Source: Bacteroidales bacterium (GTDB lineage Bacteria; Bacteroidota; Bacteroidia; Bacteroidales; F082). From it: a DNA stretch of 64,000 bases. Below are positions 28,422-37,124 of the stretch, one piece after another. A model generated the notes under the pieces. It was not told the DNA's origin and did not search any database. It worked only from the letters and a program-made list of their open reading frames with translations. The number at the start of each line of letters is the position of its first letter. Within the stretch, counting starts at the first letter, position 1. The DNA lies in the NCBI GenBank assembly GCA_900769945.1, contig CAAGIO010000023.1:62001-126000 (forward strand), written 5' to 3'. The position numbers and the translations under genes are program-made.

Positions 28422-29015
28422 ATGAAGAAAAAAGGAATCATCATCACAGTAGTGATCGTAGCCGTAGTATTGATGCTTTTCGTATGGGTCAAGAACTCGT
28501 ACAACGGCATGGTATCGAGGCAGGAAGCCGTTGAGGCACAATGGGCACAGGTTGAAAACGCTTATCAGCGCAGAGCCGACCTCATACCAAACCTTGTAGC
28601 CACAGTAAAAGGTTATGCCGAACACGAGCAGTCAACACTTAGAGAGGTCATCGAGGCTCGTTCCAAGGCCACAAGTATCAACGTTGACCCCACTGACCTT
28701 GAGGCTGACGACATCGCGAGGTTCCAAGCAGCGCAAGACCAACTGTCAGGTGCATTATCACGCCTCCTCGTGAGCATTGAGAGATACCCTGACCTCAAGG
28801 CAAACCAGAACTTCCTTGAGTTACAGTCGCAGCTTGAAGGCACCGAGAACCGTATCACCGTTGAACGCCAGAAGTTTAACAATGCGGCACAAGGATACAA
28901 CCAGTACATCCGACAATTCCCTCGTAACATAATATCCTCAATGTTCGACTTTGAGAAGACAGGATATTTCAAAGCAGCAAGCGGCTCGGAGGTCGCACCA
29001 AAAGTCGAGTTCTGA
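28422..29015 (+). CDS. lemA: LemA family protein
   Basis: A 197-residue LemA protein. One N-terminal membrane helix (IIITVVIVAVVLMLFVWV) is followed by a helical domain facing outward. The family core is EAQWAQVENAYQRRADLIPNLVATVKGYAEHE and ENRITVERQKFNNAAQGYN. Function is not settled in any species; LemA genes are regularly paired with TPM-domain genes, as here. It starts 6 bases after htpG, and its TGA overlaps the next ATG by one base (TGATG). Confidence 0.92.
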   Translation: MKKKGIIITVVIVAVVLMLFVWVKNSYNGMVSRQEAVEAQWAQVENAYQRRADLIPNLVATVKGYAEHEQSTLREVIEARSKATSINVDPTDLEADDIARFQAAQDQLSGALSRLLVSIERYPDLKANQNFLELQSQLEGTENRITVERQKFNNAAQGYNQYIRQFPRNIISSMFDFEKTGYFKAASGSEVAPKVEF

Positions 29016-29449
29016 TGGATGCGAGGAAATTTTTCACCACTGAACAGCAGCACGAGATTGTAGAGGCCATCAGACAGGCCGAGGCAAACACAAGCGGCGA
29101 AATCAGGGTACATATAGAGAACCATTGCAGGGGCGACATCATGGATCGCTCCGCAATGGTATTCAACATCTTGAAGATGAACGAGACAGCCGAAAGAAAC
29201 GGAGTCCTCATTTACCTTGCCATAAAAGATAAGAAGTTCTCCATCATAGGTGACGAGGGCATTAACAAAATGGTTGAACACGACTTCTGGAACGATGTCA
29301 AAGACATGATGGCAGGGCATTTCAGGAACGGCAACTTCACTGAAGGCATCATCCAAGGCGTCCTTCGAGTTGGAGAGAAGCTGAAGACGTTCTTCCCCCA
29401 TAAATCAGACGACATCAACGAGCTTTCAGACGACATCTCCTTTAACTGA
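29015..29449 (+). CDS. TPM-domain protein, cytosolic short form
   Basis: A 144-residue protein made almost wholly of a TPM domain (formerly DUF477): FTTEQQHEIVEAIRQAEANTSGEIRVHIE, then GVLIYLAIKDKKFSIIGDEGIN and HFWNDVKDMMAGHF-like tail. No signal peptide or membrane helix is visible. It is translationally coupled to lemA by a one-base overlap and is followed after 8 bases by the long TPM gene. The two TPM proteins plus LemA probably act together at the membrane; the biochemical activity is unclear. Confidence 0.85.
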   Translation: MDARKFFTTEQQHEIVEAIRQAEANTSGEIRVHIENHCRGDIMDRSAMVFNILKMNETAERNGVLIYLAIKDKKFSIIGDEGINKMVEHDFWNDVKDMMAGHFRNGNFTEGIIQGVLRVGEKLKTFFPHKSDDINELSDDISFN

Positions 29450-29457
29450 CAACAACA

Positions 29458-30255
29458 ATGAGAAAGATATTACTGTCACTATTAATTCTATTGAGCATCA
29501 CTGCGGCATCACAGAATATTCCGTCGAGGCCAAACCCGCCACGTCTTGTCAACGACTACGCTAACATCATAGGGGACAGGCAGGAGCAGGCGCTTGAGCG
29601 CAAACTCGTCATCTATAACGACACCACCTCAACACAGATATGCGTGATAACGGTGAGCGACCTCGGGAACTACCCCGTTGCACAATACGCTTACGAGATT
29701 GGCGAGAAATGGGGTGTCGGCAACAAAGAGAACAACGGCGCTTTAATACTTGTCAAGCCCAAGAACGACAACGGCAAAGGGCAGGTCTCCATACAAGTGG
29801 GATACGGCTTGGAGCCATTCGTCACCGACGCAATGTCGAAACGCATCATCGAACAGAAGATGATACCGGCGTTCAAGGAAAACGACTATTACACAGGAAT
29901 AAACGATGCCGTTGACATGATAATAGCTCTTGCGGCAGGACAATTTGCGGCTGAGAATGAAGAAAGCGACGATAGCGCATTAGGAATAATAGTAGTTGCC
30001 ATATCATTAGGTTTCGTACTGCTCGTGATAGCGCTGATAGGTTCAAAAGGCAACAACGGAGGAGGCACGATGTCATCGAAAACCGACGACGACCTTATGA
30101 AGGCGTTGTTCTGGGCGAGCATCTTCTCAAACAGCCGCAGCAGGAGGAGCGATTGGGGAGGCTTCAGCGGTGGCTCCGGCGGCTTCGGTGGTGGCGGTTT
30201 CGGTGGCTTCGGAGGAGGACACTTCGGAGGAGGTGGAGCATCAGGCTCTTGGTAA
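29458..30255 (+). CDS. TPM-domain membrane protein, YgcG family
   Basis: A 265-residue protein. The signal peptide is MRKILLSLLILLSITAASQ. A periplasmic TPM domain (about 25-160) contains RLVNDYANIIGDRQEQALE and IEQKMIPAFKENDYYTGIN. A single membrane helix follows (IIVVAISLGFVLLVIALIG, about 176-194), then a cytoplasmic tail that ends in a Gly/Phe/Ser-rich stretch (about 230-262). This is the usual YgcG architecture. Last gene of the htpG-lemA-TPM-TPM transcript. A membrane-stress role is inferred from the company it keeps. Confidence 0.87.
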   Translation: MRKILLSLLILLSITAASQNIPSRPNPPRLVNDYANIIGDRQEQALERKLVIYNDTTSTQICVITVSDLGNYPVAQYAYEIGEKWGVGNKENNGALILVKPKNDNGKGQVSIQVGYGLEPFVTDAMSKRIIEQKMIPAFKENDYYTGINDAVDMIIALAAGQFAAENEESDDSALGIIVVAISLGFVLLVIALIGSKGNNGGGTMSSKTDDDLMKALFWASIFSNSRSRRSDWGGFSGGSGGFGGGGFGGFGGGHFGGGGASGSW

Positions 30256-30355
30256 ACCATTATAAACGAATAAGATACATCACCATCTCTAACAACGACC
30301 TTCATCGTTTGATAGTATTTTTTTCTTTCTTATTCCAGAAAATAGAAAAAAAGAA

Positions 30356-30363
30356 TATCTTTG
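30356..30363 (+). promoter_or_regulatory. Promoter -7 box of ftsE
   Basis: TATCTTTG, a perfect TAnnTTTG, 15 bases before the ftsE ATG. The leader would be only a few bases long. Confidence 0.55.
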
Positions 30364-30378
30364 CAAAAACTTCCCTAA

Positions 30379-31050
30379 ATGAGTAACATTATCAAGATAG
30401 AAAACGGCTCGGTGTTCCAGCATGAACGTAAGATATTGAGCGACATCAACCTGACAATAGACGAAGGAGAATTTGTGTATCTCATAGGACGAAGCGGGTC
30501 AGGAAAGTCCTCACTGCTAAAGACATTATACGGCGAGTTGCCGGCAACAGAAGGACGTTTCACTATCGACAAATTCAACCTCAACAGCATCAAAAGAAAA
30601 GAGATACCTTATCTGAGAAGGAAGATAGGCATCATCTTTCAGGATTTCCAACTTCTTTATGACAGAAATGTTGAGGACAACCTCTCTTTCGTACTTAAAG
30701 CCACCGGCTGGGACGATGACAGCTCTATTGACAGACGCATCAAAGACGTATTACAATTAGTTGGTTTACAAGACAAAATGGAAACCATGCCGCACCAGCT
30801 GTCGGGAGGCGAACAGCAGAGTGTCGCAATAGCAAGAGCCTTGTTAAATAGTCCGAGTGTCATTTTGGCAGATGAGCCTACAGGCAACTTAGACCCTGAG
30901 ACAACGAACGACGTCATCAGGCTGTTAAGAAGGATTCAGGACAACAAGACCACGATACTGATGGCGACACACAACTACAACCTGATAATGAAATATCCAT
31001 CGCGTGTGATAAAGTGCGAAGGCGGAAAGATTAGCGAGTCAGCGAAGTAA
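30379..31050 (+). CDS. ftsE: Cell division ATP-binding protein FtsE
   Basis: A 223-residue ABC ATPase. Walker A is [18 protein letters not shown], signature is LSGGEQQSVAIARALL, Walker B is VILADEPTGNLDPETT and switch His is MATHNYNLI. The size and LSGGEQQ..ALLNSP pattern match FtsE, which with FtsX controls septal peptidoglycan hydrolases. No ftsX gene is adjacent, so the partner must be elsewhere; a LolD-type ATPase is the alternative reading. Its 3' end overlaps the convergent glycosyltransferase gene by 12 bases. Confidence 0.8.
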   Translation: MSNIIKIENGSVFQHERKILSDINLTIDEGEFVYLIGRSGSGKSSLLKTLYGELPATEGRFTIDKFNLNSIKRKEIPYLRRKIGIIFQDFQLLYDRNVEDNLSFVLKATGWDDDSSIDRRIKDVLQLVGLQDKMETMPHQLSGGEQQSVAIARALLNSPSVILADEPTGNLDPETTNDVIRLLRRIQDNKTTILMATHNYNLIMKYPSRVIKCEGGKISESAK

Positions 31051-32166
31051 CCCAACCATCTTATCTATGTTTTCTGAAGAGTTATGGAAACGCTCCATCT
31101 CTCTTTTCCTTATCTCAACCTGTTCCTTAGAGAAGGGCTGCGACATCAGCCTTGACACAGCGGAACGAATCTCAGACGGGGCGTCAGCGACGACACAAAG
31201 CGGACCCACATCGAGGCCGGCAACCATCTTGTTGTTCACAACGCAGAACCTCCCATTGAACAAGGCATTGAGCAACTTCAACTTAAGCCCTGTAGCCTGC
31301 GCCGTCACCAAGATATTGACATGGGCGTTTTGAATAAGATTCTGCATCGTCTCATCATCAGGGCTGTCAATAAGCTCAACATTCGGCTCCCTCGCGACAA
31401 GTGAGACGAGATGAGGAGGAGGGTTCATTCCAGCCACCTTGAGACGCATATCAGTGCCGGAGAACACCTCTCGAACAAGGAACTCGGCAGCGTGATAATT
31501 CTCCGCCACATCAAGCTTCCCGTGATAGAGGGCATAATCACCCTGCCCCTCAAGAACATCAACCTTTTGAAAACCACTGAAGGCAGGAATGAGAGAGACA
31601 TCATGATACTTCTCTTTGAAATAATCGAAGTCGTTCTTTGAGATGGCGAAGAGTCCCGTGGCCTTATCAAGGACGGGTTCAAAGCGTCTCAGCTTATGCG
31701 ATTCTAAAAGGAAGAAAAGCTTGCGAGCGATATTACGCTCACTATTAGCGAGATACCTATAATAATCATGCTCCACATTGTGAGTACGAACAAAGACACG
31801 CCTATCACTAAAATCCTCGTCTAAGAGTATGCCGCAACAGTGGAGACCTTCGAGGAGAATGGGATATCGGTCTTTTTTCAGATTTGACGCCAAATCCTTT
31901 GATATTCTTGAGCAGACGATATAAGGCAGACGTGAGAGAGCACGCTTCATAGAAGTGTCACGTTTATAATAAGTGACTGAGTAGCAAAGCTCTTCAAGCA
32001 GAGGAGCGTGAGGACGGCCATATTCAAAGACGTGAAGATGAATTTTCATTCCCCGTTCAGAGAGAGCCTTTATCTTGAAAAAGACATCTATGACGCCACC
32101 ATAATTGGCGGGGTATGGCACATCGAAGCACACTATATGAATATGATTATCAGACATATCGCTCAT
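31039..32166 (-). CDS. Glycosyltransferase, GT4-like
   Basis: A 375-residue protein with a GT-B fold: N-terminal half IHIVCFDVPYPANYGGVIDVFFKI-like, and C-terminal half with LYHGKLDVAENYHAAEFLV, then ANILVT-type region and TGLKLKLLNALFNGRFCVV. It resembles mannosyl/rhamnosyl transferases used for surface polysaccharide or glycolipid. The donor and acceptor are unknown. It overlaps the upstream glycosyltransferase by 8-17 bases depending on which ATG is used (32166 or 32157), so the two are translationally coupled. It converges with ftsE. Confidence 0.8.
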   Translation of the reverse strand: MSDMSDNHIHIVCFDVPYPANYGGVIDVFFKIKALSERGMKIHLHVFEYGRPHAPLLEELCYSVTYYKRDTSMKRALSRLPYIVCSRISKDLASNLKKDRYPILLEGLHCCGILLDEDFSDRRVFVRTHNVEHDYYRYLANSERNIARKLFFLLESHKLRRFEPVLDKATGLFAISKNDFDYFKEKYHDVSLIPAFSGFQKVDVLEGQGDYALYHGKLDVAENYHAAEFLVREVFSGTDMRLKVAGMNPPPHLVSLVAREPNVELIDSPDDETMQNLIQNAHVNILVTAQATGLKLKLLNALFNGRFCVVNNKMVAGLDVGPLCVVADAPSEIRSAVSRLMSQPFSKEQVEIRKREMERFHNSSENIDKMVGLLR

Positions 32167-33265
32167 AAATATTCAACAGTACAGCCTCTTCATTCTCCCA
32201 GCAGAGCGAGCGAGCCGCAACTTTAAGGTTATTCTTCCACTTGGCGATACGGTCTTCATCATTGAGAGCGGTGCGCACAGTCTTAGCAATAGTCTCCGGG
32301 CGATGGTCATCAATGAAAGTACCTATATCATATTCTGTGATAATACGTTCTATCTCAGGGAGATGCGAGGCGATGACGGGCACTCCGGCCTGAATATAGT
32401 CAAAGAGTTTATTAGGCAGGCTGAAGCGATAATTAAGGTTTGTATCCTTATCAAGGGTGAATCCAAGAGAGGCGAGTTGAGTGATAGCCATCATCTTCTG
32501 GTAAGGCATTCGTGGGAAAAACCTCACACGGTCAGTCCAGTTCTTCTTCATCACTCTCTCCTTTAACAAAGGCAGCACGTCTCCCCCACCGATGATAACG
32601 AGCAGGCAGTCATCAAGATACTCCATGGCATCAACAAGCTCTTCCGAGCCGCGATGGATATTTATTCCGGAGCCTTGAAGCACAAGAATATTCTTTTGTG
32701 GGTCAAGGCCTAACTCCTCTCGCGTGGAAGGAGCCGGCAGCATCTTTCGCATAGGGATGTTCCTTATCACGTTGGTCCTTATGCCGTATTTCTCCCTGAA
32801 GAGATTCGCAATCGATTCATTTACAGTTATCATCTCCTTCATCTTCGGCAACACATACTCCTCTATCCTCTTCCAGACCTTCTGAACCCTTGGCCTGTTA
32901 ACCAGCTCCGGCACCTCAGTAAAATATTCATGGCTGTCATAAATAAGCCCGATACGTTTCAACCTTGAGACCCAGAAATTTGGCAAAAGAGTATCCAAGT
33001 CGTTGGAAAGCAGGCAGTCGGCACGATGAGACAAAAGAAAAATGAAAAGACGGATGTTATATTCGGCATAGAACAAGGGGCCTTTCTCAAAAACAAGCCT
33101 CATACGGTGAGCTTTATATGGTCGAGAGTCCATCTCCGGAGAATGACGCTGCTTCCGCCCCACGAGAAGGACCTCAAAACCCACCTTTTGCAAGGCAAGA
33201 CACGACTTATTGACACGCTGGTCCGTTACTAAGTCATTGATAACCGATACAATTACGCGTTTCAA
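32150..33265 (-). CDS. Glycosyltransferase, GT4-like
   Basis: A 371-residue GT-B glycosyltransferase. The N-terminal domain has SVINDLVTDQRVNKSCLAL and YDSHEYFTEVPEL. The C-terminal GT4 domain has LVLQGSGINIHRGSEELVDAM, GGGDVLPLL and LPNKLFDYIQAGVPVIASHLPEI, with the donor-binding EX7E region altered. The start codon is TTG at 33265: no in-frame ATG lies upstream before the stop, and residues from MKRVIVSV align with family starts. It is the first of two coupled transferase genes, with no wider polysaccharide locus nearby. Confidence 0.8.
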   Translation of the reverse strand: MKRVIVSVINDLVTDQRVNKSCLALQKVGFEVLLVGRKQRHSPEMDSRPYKAHRMRLVFEKGPLFYAEYNIRLFIFLLSHRADCLLSNDLDTLLPNFWVSRLKRIGLIYDSHEYFTEVPELVNRPRVQKVWKRIEEYVLPKMKEMITVNESIANLFREKYGIRTNVIRNIPMRKMLPAPSTREELGLDPQKNILVLQGSGINIHRGSEELVDAMEYLDDCLLVIIGGGDVLPLLKERVMKKNWTDRVRFFPRMPYQKMMAITQLASLGFTLDKDTNLNYRFSLPNKLFDYIQAGVPVIASHLPEIERIITEYDIGTFIDDHRPETIAKTVRTALNDEDRIAKWKNNLKVAARSLCWENEEAVLLNIYERYV

Positions 33266-33327
33266 ATCAAAAAAAATTTAACACTATAAAAATAGATATT
33301 TTCTCCCTTACTTTCGTAAAAATTACT

Positions 33328-33335
33328 TATTTTTG
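33328..33335 (+). promoter_or_regulatory. Promoter -7 box of murB
   Basis: TATTTTTG, 16 bases before the murB ATG at 33352, in the short divergent spacer with the glycosyltransferase pair. Confidence 0.5.
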
Positions 33336-33351
33336 AAAAAATTTTGAACTG

Positions 33352-34383
33352 ATGAAAGAAAATATCTCTCTGCTCGGTAAAAACACCTTTGGTTTCGACA
33401 TCAAAACAAAATATTATGTTGAAGTCAACAGCATTGAAGACGTAGAGGATCTTATTGATAATAAAGTGTTTACGGCTTTTCGCGACAACAACAAGGTCTT
33501 GATACTGAGTGGTGGCAGCAATATTTTATTCAAGAAGGATTATTTCGATGGTTTTGTGGTTCATAACAACATCAAGGGGAAAGAGGTTCTTGATGACGAT
33601 TGCGGCACGGTGACAATAAGATGTATGGCGGGAGAGATATGGGAGGACTTCGTTGATTACACTCTGTCGGAGTCTCTTTACGGTTTAGAGAACCTGTCGG
33701 GCATTCCCGGATATGTAGGTGCGGCACCCGTGCAAAACATTGGAGCTTACGGCGTTGAGGTGAAAGACACTATTTCTCAAGTGCATACTATCGATTTGTT
33801 CAGCGGCGAGAAGAAGGTCTTAAGCAATGAGGAATGCGAGTTCTCTTACAGGAACAGCGTTTTCAAGAAAAATAGAGGCAAGGACTATCTGCCATTTATC
33901 TACGCTGTTGATTTCAAGTTAAAAAGGAAGAGCGAGTTAAAGATAGACTACGGTAACATACGCAAATCGTTGGAGGACAACAAGATAACAAACCCCAACA
34001 ATAGAGATATTGCGAATATCATCAATAAGATCAGGCATGAGAAGTTACCTGACACAGACGTTATCGGGAGCGCAGGCAGTTTCTTCCAAAATGTGATTAT
34101 CGGTTCGGAGAAGTACAAAGAGTTGAAAGGGCGTTTTCCGGAGATGCCTTCGTATGCAGAGAAAGACGGCTCATGGAAAATCCCGACAGGCTGGCTCATA
34201 GAGAAAAGTGGGTGGAAAGGATACCGTGAGGGGAATGTCGGCGTTTGGGACAAGCAAGCACTTGTGCTCGTGCATTATGGTGGAGGAAAGCCCGAAGAGA
34301 TAACAAGATTATCAGAAAAGATACAGTCATCGATAGCAGAGATGTTTGGGATAAGCATTTCTACAGAAGTAAATATTATCTAA
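33352..34383 (+). CDS. murB: UDP-N-acetylenolpyruvoylglucosamine reductase
   Basis: A 343-residue type I MurB. It reduces the enolpyruvyl product of MurA to UDP-MurNAc with NADPH and FAD. The FAD-binding segment is LILSGGSNILFKKDYFDGFV, substrate-binding is GLENLSGIPGYVGAAPVQNIGAYG, and the catalytic Ser region is GSAGSFFQN. The C-terminal part GWLIEKSGWKGYREGNVGVW supports the type I form. Its partner murA is at 7.2 kb. The next gene starts 12 bases later and may share the transcript. Confidence 0.94.
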   Translation: MKENISLLGKNTFGFDIKTKYYVEVNSIEDVEDLIDNKVFTAFRDNNKVLILSGGSNILFKKDYFDGFVVHNNIKGKEVLDDDCGTVTIRCMAGEIWEDFVDYTLSESLYGLENLSGIPGYVGAAPVQNIGAYGVEVKDTISQVHTIDLFSGEKKVLSNEECEFSYRNSVFKKNRGKDYLPFIYAVDFKLKRKSELKIDYGNIRKSLEDNKITNPNNRDIANIINKIRHEKLPDTDVIGSAGSFFQNVIIGSEKYKELKGRFPEMPSYAEKDGSWKIPTGWLIEKSGWKGYREGNVGVWDKQALVLVHYGGGKPEEITRLSEKIQSSIAEMFGISISTEVNII

Positions 34384-34394
34384 CACTATTTTAT

Positions 34395-36698
34395 ATGAAA
34401 AAACACTTTTTACTATTATCATTGATAATCATGGTATTATCATTAACAGCACAAAGAAATGTGTTAGTTGAGGAACTAACAGGAACATGGTGCCAATATT
34501 GTCCCGGTGGCATTTATTATGGTGATTCGTTAAGTCACGCCTACGACAATGTATATTTTGTAGCGGTGCACACCATTGATGCGATGGGCAATGAAGAATA
34601 TGCGACACACACGGGGCTTACAAGTGCTCCGGCGGCGAACATCGGGCGCAAGCACATGAACAAATCATTTGACAAATGGTTTGAGACGACGTTAGCATAT
34701 ATGAATGACGGTCAAGAGCAGAGCACCGTTGACGTGTCAGCCACATTCGAGCCGGGCAGCAGGGTTGTGAATATCACTGTAAGTGCGACAGCAAAGAGTA
34801 ACATGGGCGGAAACTACCGGTTTGCGGCGATAGTGGTGGAAGACGCCATCACCGGACCGGCGCCACATTACAACCAAGCCAACAACTACAGCGGTTCCTC
34901 ATATTATGTAGGCGGTTTCGAGAGCCTGCCGAACCCTGTACCAGCCGAGAGAATGGCATACGACCATGTTGGCCGTCATCTCATCAGCGACTTTGATGGT
35001 GCCGAAGGCTCATTCCCATCATCGTTAAACGCCGGACAAACAGCGACATACGAGTTCTCCTACACCCTTCCGGAGGAATATAATGAAGATTATGTCCGCA
35101 TCATCGGGCTGTTGGTCAACCAAGACACAAAGGAAGTGGATAACGCTGCACGCACACCTTACCTCAACGGAAGCACTAACGCAGCGCCTATCTTCACCTC
35201 ACACGGGAAGACAGAAGGTTTTGTAGGCACCGCATATAACTACAACGTATTCTGTCACGACACCGAAGGAGCCTCCCTGACTATTACCGCAGTGGAGAAA
35301 CCTGAGTGGATTTCCTTTGAACAAACCGACAACAAATCAGGAGTGATGACAGGTACTCCATCACAATCAGGCGATTACACTGTCGTATTAGAAGCTAACG
35401 ACGGCATCACCACAACGACACAGGAGTTTGTCATCAACGTTGCCGACGGACTCGAAGGCAACTGGGAATATGTTGGCGAGCGCGGCTTCAACAGCGGTAA
35501 CTCTTACGTCCACGACATGGTGTTCTATGGCGACACCTGCTATGTCTTGGTTCAAGAAAACGACAAGCCTATTGTATATAGGAGCGTTGACGATGGTGAG
35601 TGGGAACAGTTAGGCAACATCAACACAAGCATGACATACGTCACCTCCACCATTGACGTCACAAGCACAGGCGAGATTTACATCGGATATTCGGAGGAAA
35701 TAAACTACTCTTACTATGGAAGAGTAAAGAAATGGGACGGCAGCTCATGGTCGGACGTGGGCACTGTTCCAAATTGCTTCGATATATATTTGCGCATCGA
35801 CAGCAACGACACCCCTTATTTCGTATGCCGACATGATGGAAACTGGCTCGGATACCTACATAAACTCGTTGATGGCCAATGGATTGAAGTTGGTGGCGGA
35901 CCAATAAACTCATCTTACACATACTGGTTCTCCATGGATTTCGACAATAATGACACCCCTTATCTGTTATGGTCGATGGACGGCAACCGCGCACATGTTA
36001 CAAAATACGAGAACGATGAATGGGTTAGTCTCGGCGAGGTATCCCAGCAAACAGTATATTATTATATGAATATCGGCATCAACGAAGATAATAAGGTCTT
36101 CGTTGCATTTAACAGCAACGGCACAAGAGGCATTGATGTTTATACATTCGAGAACGAGGAATGGCTGAACATTGGCACAAATATAGGTGATTGCACCACG
36201 AAGCACATGGATATGGTTATGGTTGAAGGCTATCCTACTATCGTTTATTCCGATGAGACACAAGGCAATGCGTTAAGCGTGATACATTACGACGGCGAGG
36301 CTTGGGAATATATCGGGCCAAGGGCATACACCGAAGGCGCAACATCATATCCGCAAATAGCGTTAAGAGACACCACCTATTACGTGTCTTTTGTTGAAGA
36401 TGACTTAGGCGATGCCATCTCAGTGATGAAATATCAGTTGCCGGAACCGCCACAGCCACCAACAGCTATTGCCGAAGCAGCAGCTAATGACATTTACACC
36501 TGCTATCCTACCATAGCCAACTCAACAATAATCATTGAGAGCAAAGTTAGAGGAGAAGCTAAAATCATGAATATCAACGGCTCTGTAGTGATGTCAACAA
36601 ATATTAGCGAAGGAGCGAACGAGATAGAGGTTAGACATCTTGCCCACGGAATGTACATTATCGACATCAATGGCATCAAAACGAAGATAATCAGATAG
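34395..36698 (+). CDS. Secreted Omp28-type protein with propeller and type IX secretion tail
   Basis: A 767-residue exported protein. The signal peptide is MKKHFLLLSLIIMVLSLTAQ. An Omp28/thioredoxin-like domain (about 20-255) carries CQYC in VEELTGTWCQYCPGG. A cadherin/Ig-like domain follows (about 265-350, ending EANDGITTTTQEFVINV). A propeller-like region with repeated WEYVG and W-x-SxG type blades spans about 355-680. The last 75 residues, ending VRHLAHGMYIIDINGIKTKIIR-like, form a type IX sorting domain. The frame is open from 34245 within murB, but the ATG at 34395 gives the signal peptide. It belongs to the same group as the gene at 21953. Confidence 0.83.
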   Translation: MKKHFLLLSLIIMVLSLTAQRNVLVEELTGTWCQYCPGGIYYGDSLSHAYDNVYFVAVHTIDAMGNEEYATHTGLTSAPAANIGRKHMNKSFDKWFETTLAYMNDGQEQSTVDVSATFEPGSRVVNITVSATAKSNMGGNYRFAAIVVEDAITGPAPHYNQANNYSGSSYYVGGFESLPNPVPAERMAYDHVGRHLISDFDGAEGSFPSSLNAGQTATYEFSYTLPEEYNEDYVRIIGLLVNQDTKEVDNAARTPYLNGSTNAAPIFTSHGKTEGFVGTAYNYNVFCHDTEGASLTITAVEKPEWISFEQTDNKSGVMTGTPSQSGDYTVVLEANDGITTTTQEFVINVADGLEGNWEYVGERGFNSGNSYVHDMVFYGDTCYVLVQENDKPIVYRSVDDGEWEQLGNINTSMTYVTSTIDVTSTGEIYIGYSEEINYSYYGRVKKWDGSSWSDVGTVPNCFDIYLRIDSNDTPYFVCRHDGNWLGYLHKLVDGQWIEVGGGPINSSYTYWFSMDFDNNDTPYLLWSMDGNRAHVTKYENDEWVSLGEVSQQTVYYYMNIGINEDNKVFVAFNSNGTRGIDVYTFENEEWLNIGTNIGDCTTKHMDMVMVEGYPTIVYSDETQGNALSVIHYDGEAWEYIGPRAYTEGATSYPQIALRDTTYYVSFVEDDLGDAISVMKYQLPEPPQPPTAIAEAAANDIYTCYPTIANSTIIIESKVRGEAKIMNINGSVVMSTNISEGANEIEVRHLAHGMYIIDINGIKTKIIR

Positions 36699-36723
36699 TA
36701 ATAAAGAAGAGTATTTCATCATT

Positions 36724-36759
36724 AACAATTGCGGACGAGGAATCTTGTTCGCAATTGTT
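36724..36759 (+). terminator. Hairpin, probable terminator after the Omp28-type gene
   Basis: AACAATTGCGGAC (36724-36736) pairs with GTTCGCAATTGTT (36747-36759) over 13 positions with one G-T pair. The T run after it is poor (GCTTTCTG), so it may be a weak terminator or transcript-end stabiliser. Confidence 0.5.
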
Positions 36760-36931
36760 GCTTTCTGACTTCTTCATCGTGTCAGCAAAGACATGTCATC
36801 GAATAGCTTTGTGATTTTATGGTGCATTGGTATCATAATGTTCTTAATGCAAACACTATTGTAAGAGGAGGTGTGTCTTTTGGAAGTTGTAACAATAATT
36901 CCGCATTAAGAAAGCACTATTGACTGGGAAA

Positions 36932-36963
36932 TCCCCAACTTACTGAAAATCATAAGTCGGGGA
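36932..36963. repeat. Imperfect 32-base inverted repeat
   Basis: TCCCCAACTTA (36932-36942) and TAAGTCGGGGA (36953-36963) pair with one mismatch around CTGAAAATCA, whose TGA and TCA can extend the stem. Not next to a T run. Could be a small dispersed palindrome or the remnant of an element end. Confidence 0.4.
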
Positions 36964-37124
36964 GATATTATGTTTAGTTTAAGCCTAAAGATATTTCACG
37001 GTGTCGTGTGAAGATATTGGTTTTTGCAGAGGAATCAGCCTTCATTGCTCATTCCATTCATTATTCCTCAGTCCTCAGCGTTCAACACATCATGTTTTTG
37101 GGGCAGCAGGAAAAGGGACGGGTG

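Larger units (their letters stand above)
36699..37124. other. Convergent intergenic region between Omp28-type gene and pyrD
   Basis: 426 bases with no credible gene. It holds the hairpin at 36724-36759 and an imperfect inverted repeat at 36932-36963. A 68-codon frame at 37008-37214 overlaps pyrD and has no supportive features. Confidence 0.5.

Noticed and set aside
28613..29401. 262-codon minus-strand frame across lemA and the TPM gene
   Set aside because: The plus-strand genes match known families and are translationally coupled.
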